Below, piece by piece: positions 6,766-7,046 of a DNA stretch of 7,046 nucleotides (its first letter is position 1; every line of letters begins with the position of its first letter). Position numbers and translations under genes: made by a program. The notes under the pieces were generated by a model. That model was not told the DNA's origin. It made no database searches and saw only the letters and a program-made list of their open reading frames with translations. This stretch comes from Fidelibacterota bacterium UBA7300 (GTDB taxonomy: Bacteria > Fidelibacterota > Marinisomatia > Marinisomatales > UBA2128), in NCBI GenBank assembly GCA_002471865.1, contig DKQU01000003.1, forward strand, positions 1 to 7,046, given 5' to 3'.

Positions 6766-7046
6766 ATGGATGCTGTAGCTGTAGGTTTTGTTGTTTATTT
6801 GGTGATAATCCTGATAGTCGGATTATATACTTCACGCTTAACGAAAACTCTTCCGGACTATCTTCTTGCTGGGAGACGGCTTGGACCGTGGGTCGTTGCA
6901 TTTTCTGAACGAGCTTCAGGTGAAAGCGCTTGGATGCTTCTCGGGCTAACAGGTCTGGCGTATGCCACAGGATTTGGTGATCCCAGTGGGACTAAACTTG
7001 AGCCGGCTTTATGGACTGCTATAGGAGGAGTGGCGGGTATTGCTGC
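6766..7046 (+). CDS. Sodium:solute symporter, PutP-like, 3' end missing
   Basis: Only the first 93 codons are in the window. Members of the SSS family (TC 2.A.21) couple sodium entry to uptake of proline, other amino acids or sugars across the inner membrane. Residues 4-22 form a first transmembrane helix; then the family pattern DYLLAGRRLGPW (31-42) and a second helix region with SERASGESAW (47-56) followed by MLLGLTG. This aligns with the E. coli PutP stretch around SAGASDMSGW, which supports a proline-type symporter, but the substrate cannot be settled from the fragment. At PutP Asp55, an important sodium-site residue, this protein has Gly52, with Glu53 beside it. The ATG at 6766 follows the uppP stop by one base, so translational coupling is likely. 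Family confidence is high, substrate confidence low. Confidence 0.88.
   Translation, partial: MDAVAVGFVVYLVIILIVGLYTSRLTKTLPDYLLAGRRLGPWVVAFSERASGESAWMLLGLTGLAYATGFGDPSGTKLEPALWTAIGGVAGIA

Overview
The window is an ordinary chromosomal stretch from a Gram-negative-type bacterium. Six protein-coding genes lie head to tail on the + strand and nearly fill it. The largest gap is 49 bases, and no stretch over 300 bases lacks a gene. No tRNA, rRNA, CRISPR array, insertion sequence or convincing rho-independent terminator was seen. DNA is moderately AT-rich. A signal peptide on a predicted periplasmic protein points to a cell with an envelope of the Gram-negative kind. Only one of the five visible starts has a clear Shine-Dalgarno sequence. 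That habit is common in Bacteroidota and related FCB-group lineages, and a marine or uncultured relative is plausible, but the taxonomy is inference.

Layout: (1) 1-1386, the 3' nine-tenths of guaA (GMP synthase), cut by the window edge. (2) 1411-3249, glmS, complete, with a strong ribosome binding site. (3) 3268-5235, a secreted protein with N-terminal TPR-like helices and a C-terminal type I periplasmic-binding-protein fold, the same two-part layout and length as the E. coli cell-wall synthase activator LpoA but without a lipoprotein cysteine. (4) 5243-5950, a PgeF/YfiH-family protein, GTG start. (5) 6000-6764, uppP (undecaprenyl-diphosphatase). (6) 6766-7046, the start of a sodium:solute symporter related to PutP, cut by the window edge.

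How they fit together: guaA and glmS both encode glutamine amidotransferases. From glmS to uppP the theme is the cell wall: GlmS makes glucosamine-6-phosphate for UDP-GlcNAc, UppP recycles the undecaprenyl carrier, PgeF is linked to peptidoglycan fidelity, and the unnamed third gene may belong to the same theme. Gaps of 24, 18, 7, 49 and 1 bases are compatible with one operon or two overlapping ones.

I found no clear new system. The points most worth a second look are the LpoA-like protein (its context, possible ligand pocket and an acidic insertion), a Pro-to-Ala change in the UppP signature, the altered sodium-site motif in the symporter, and a perfect 9-bp inverted repeat inside gene 3.
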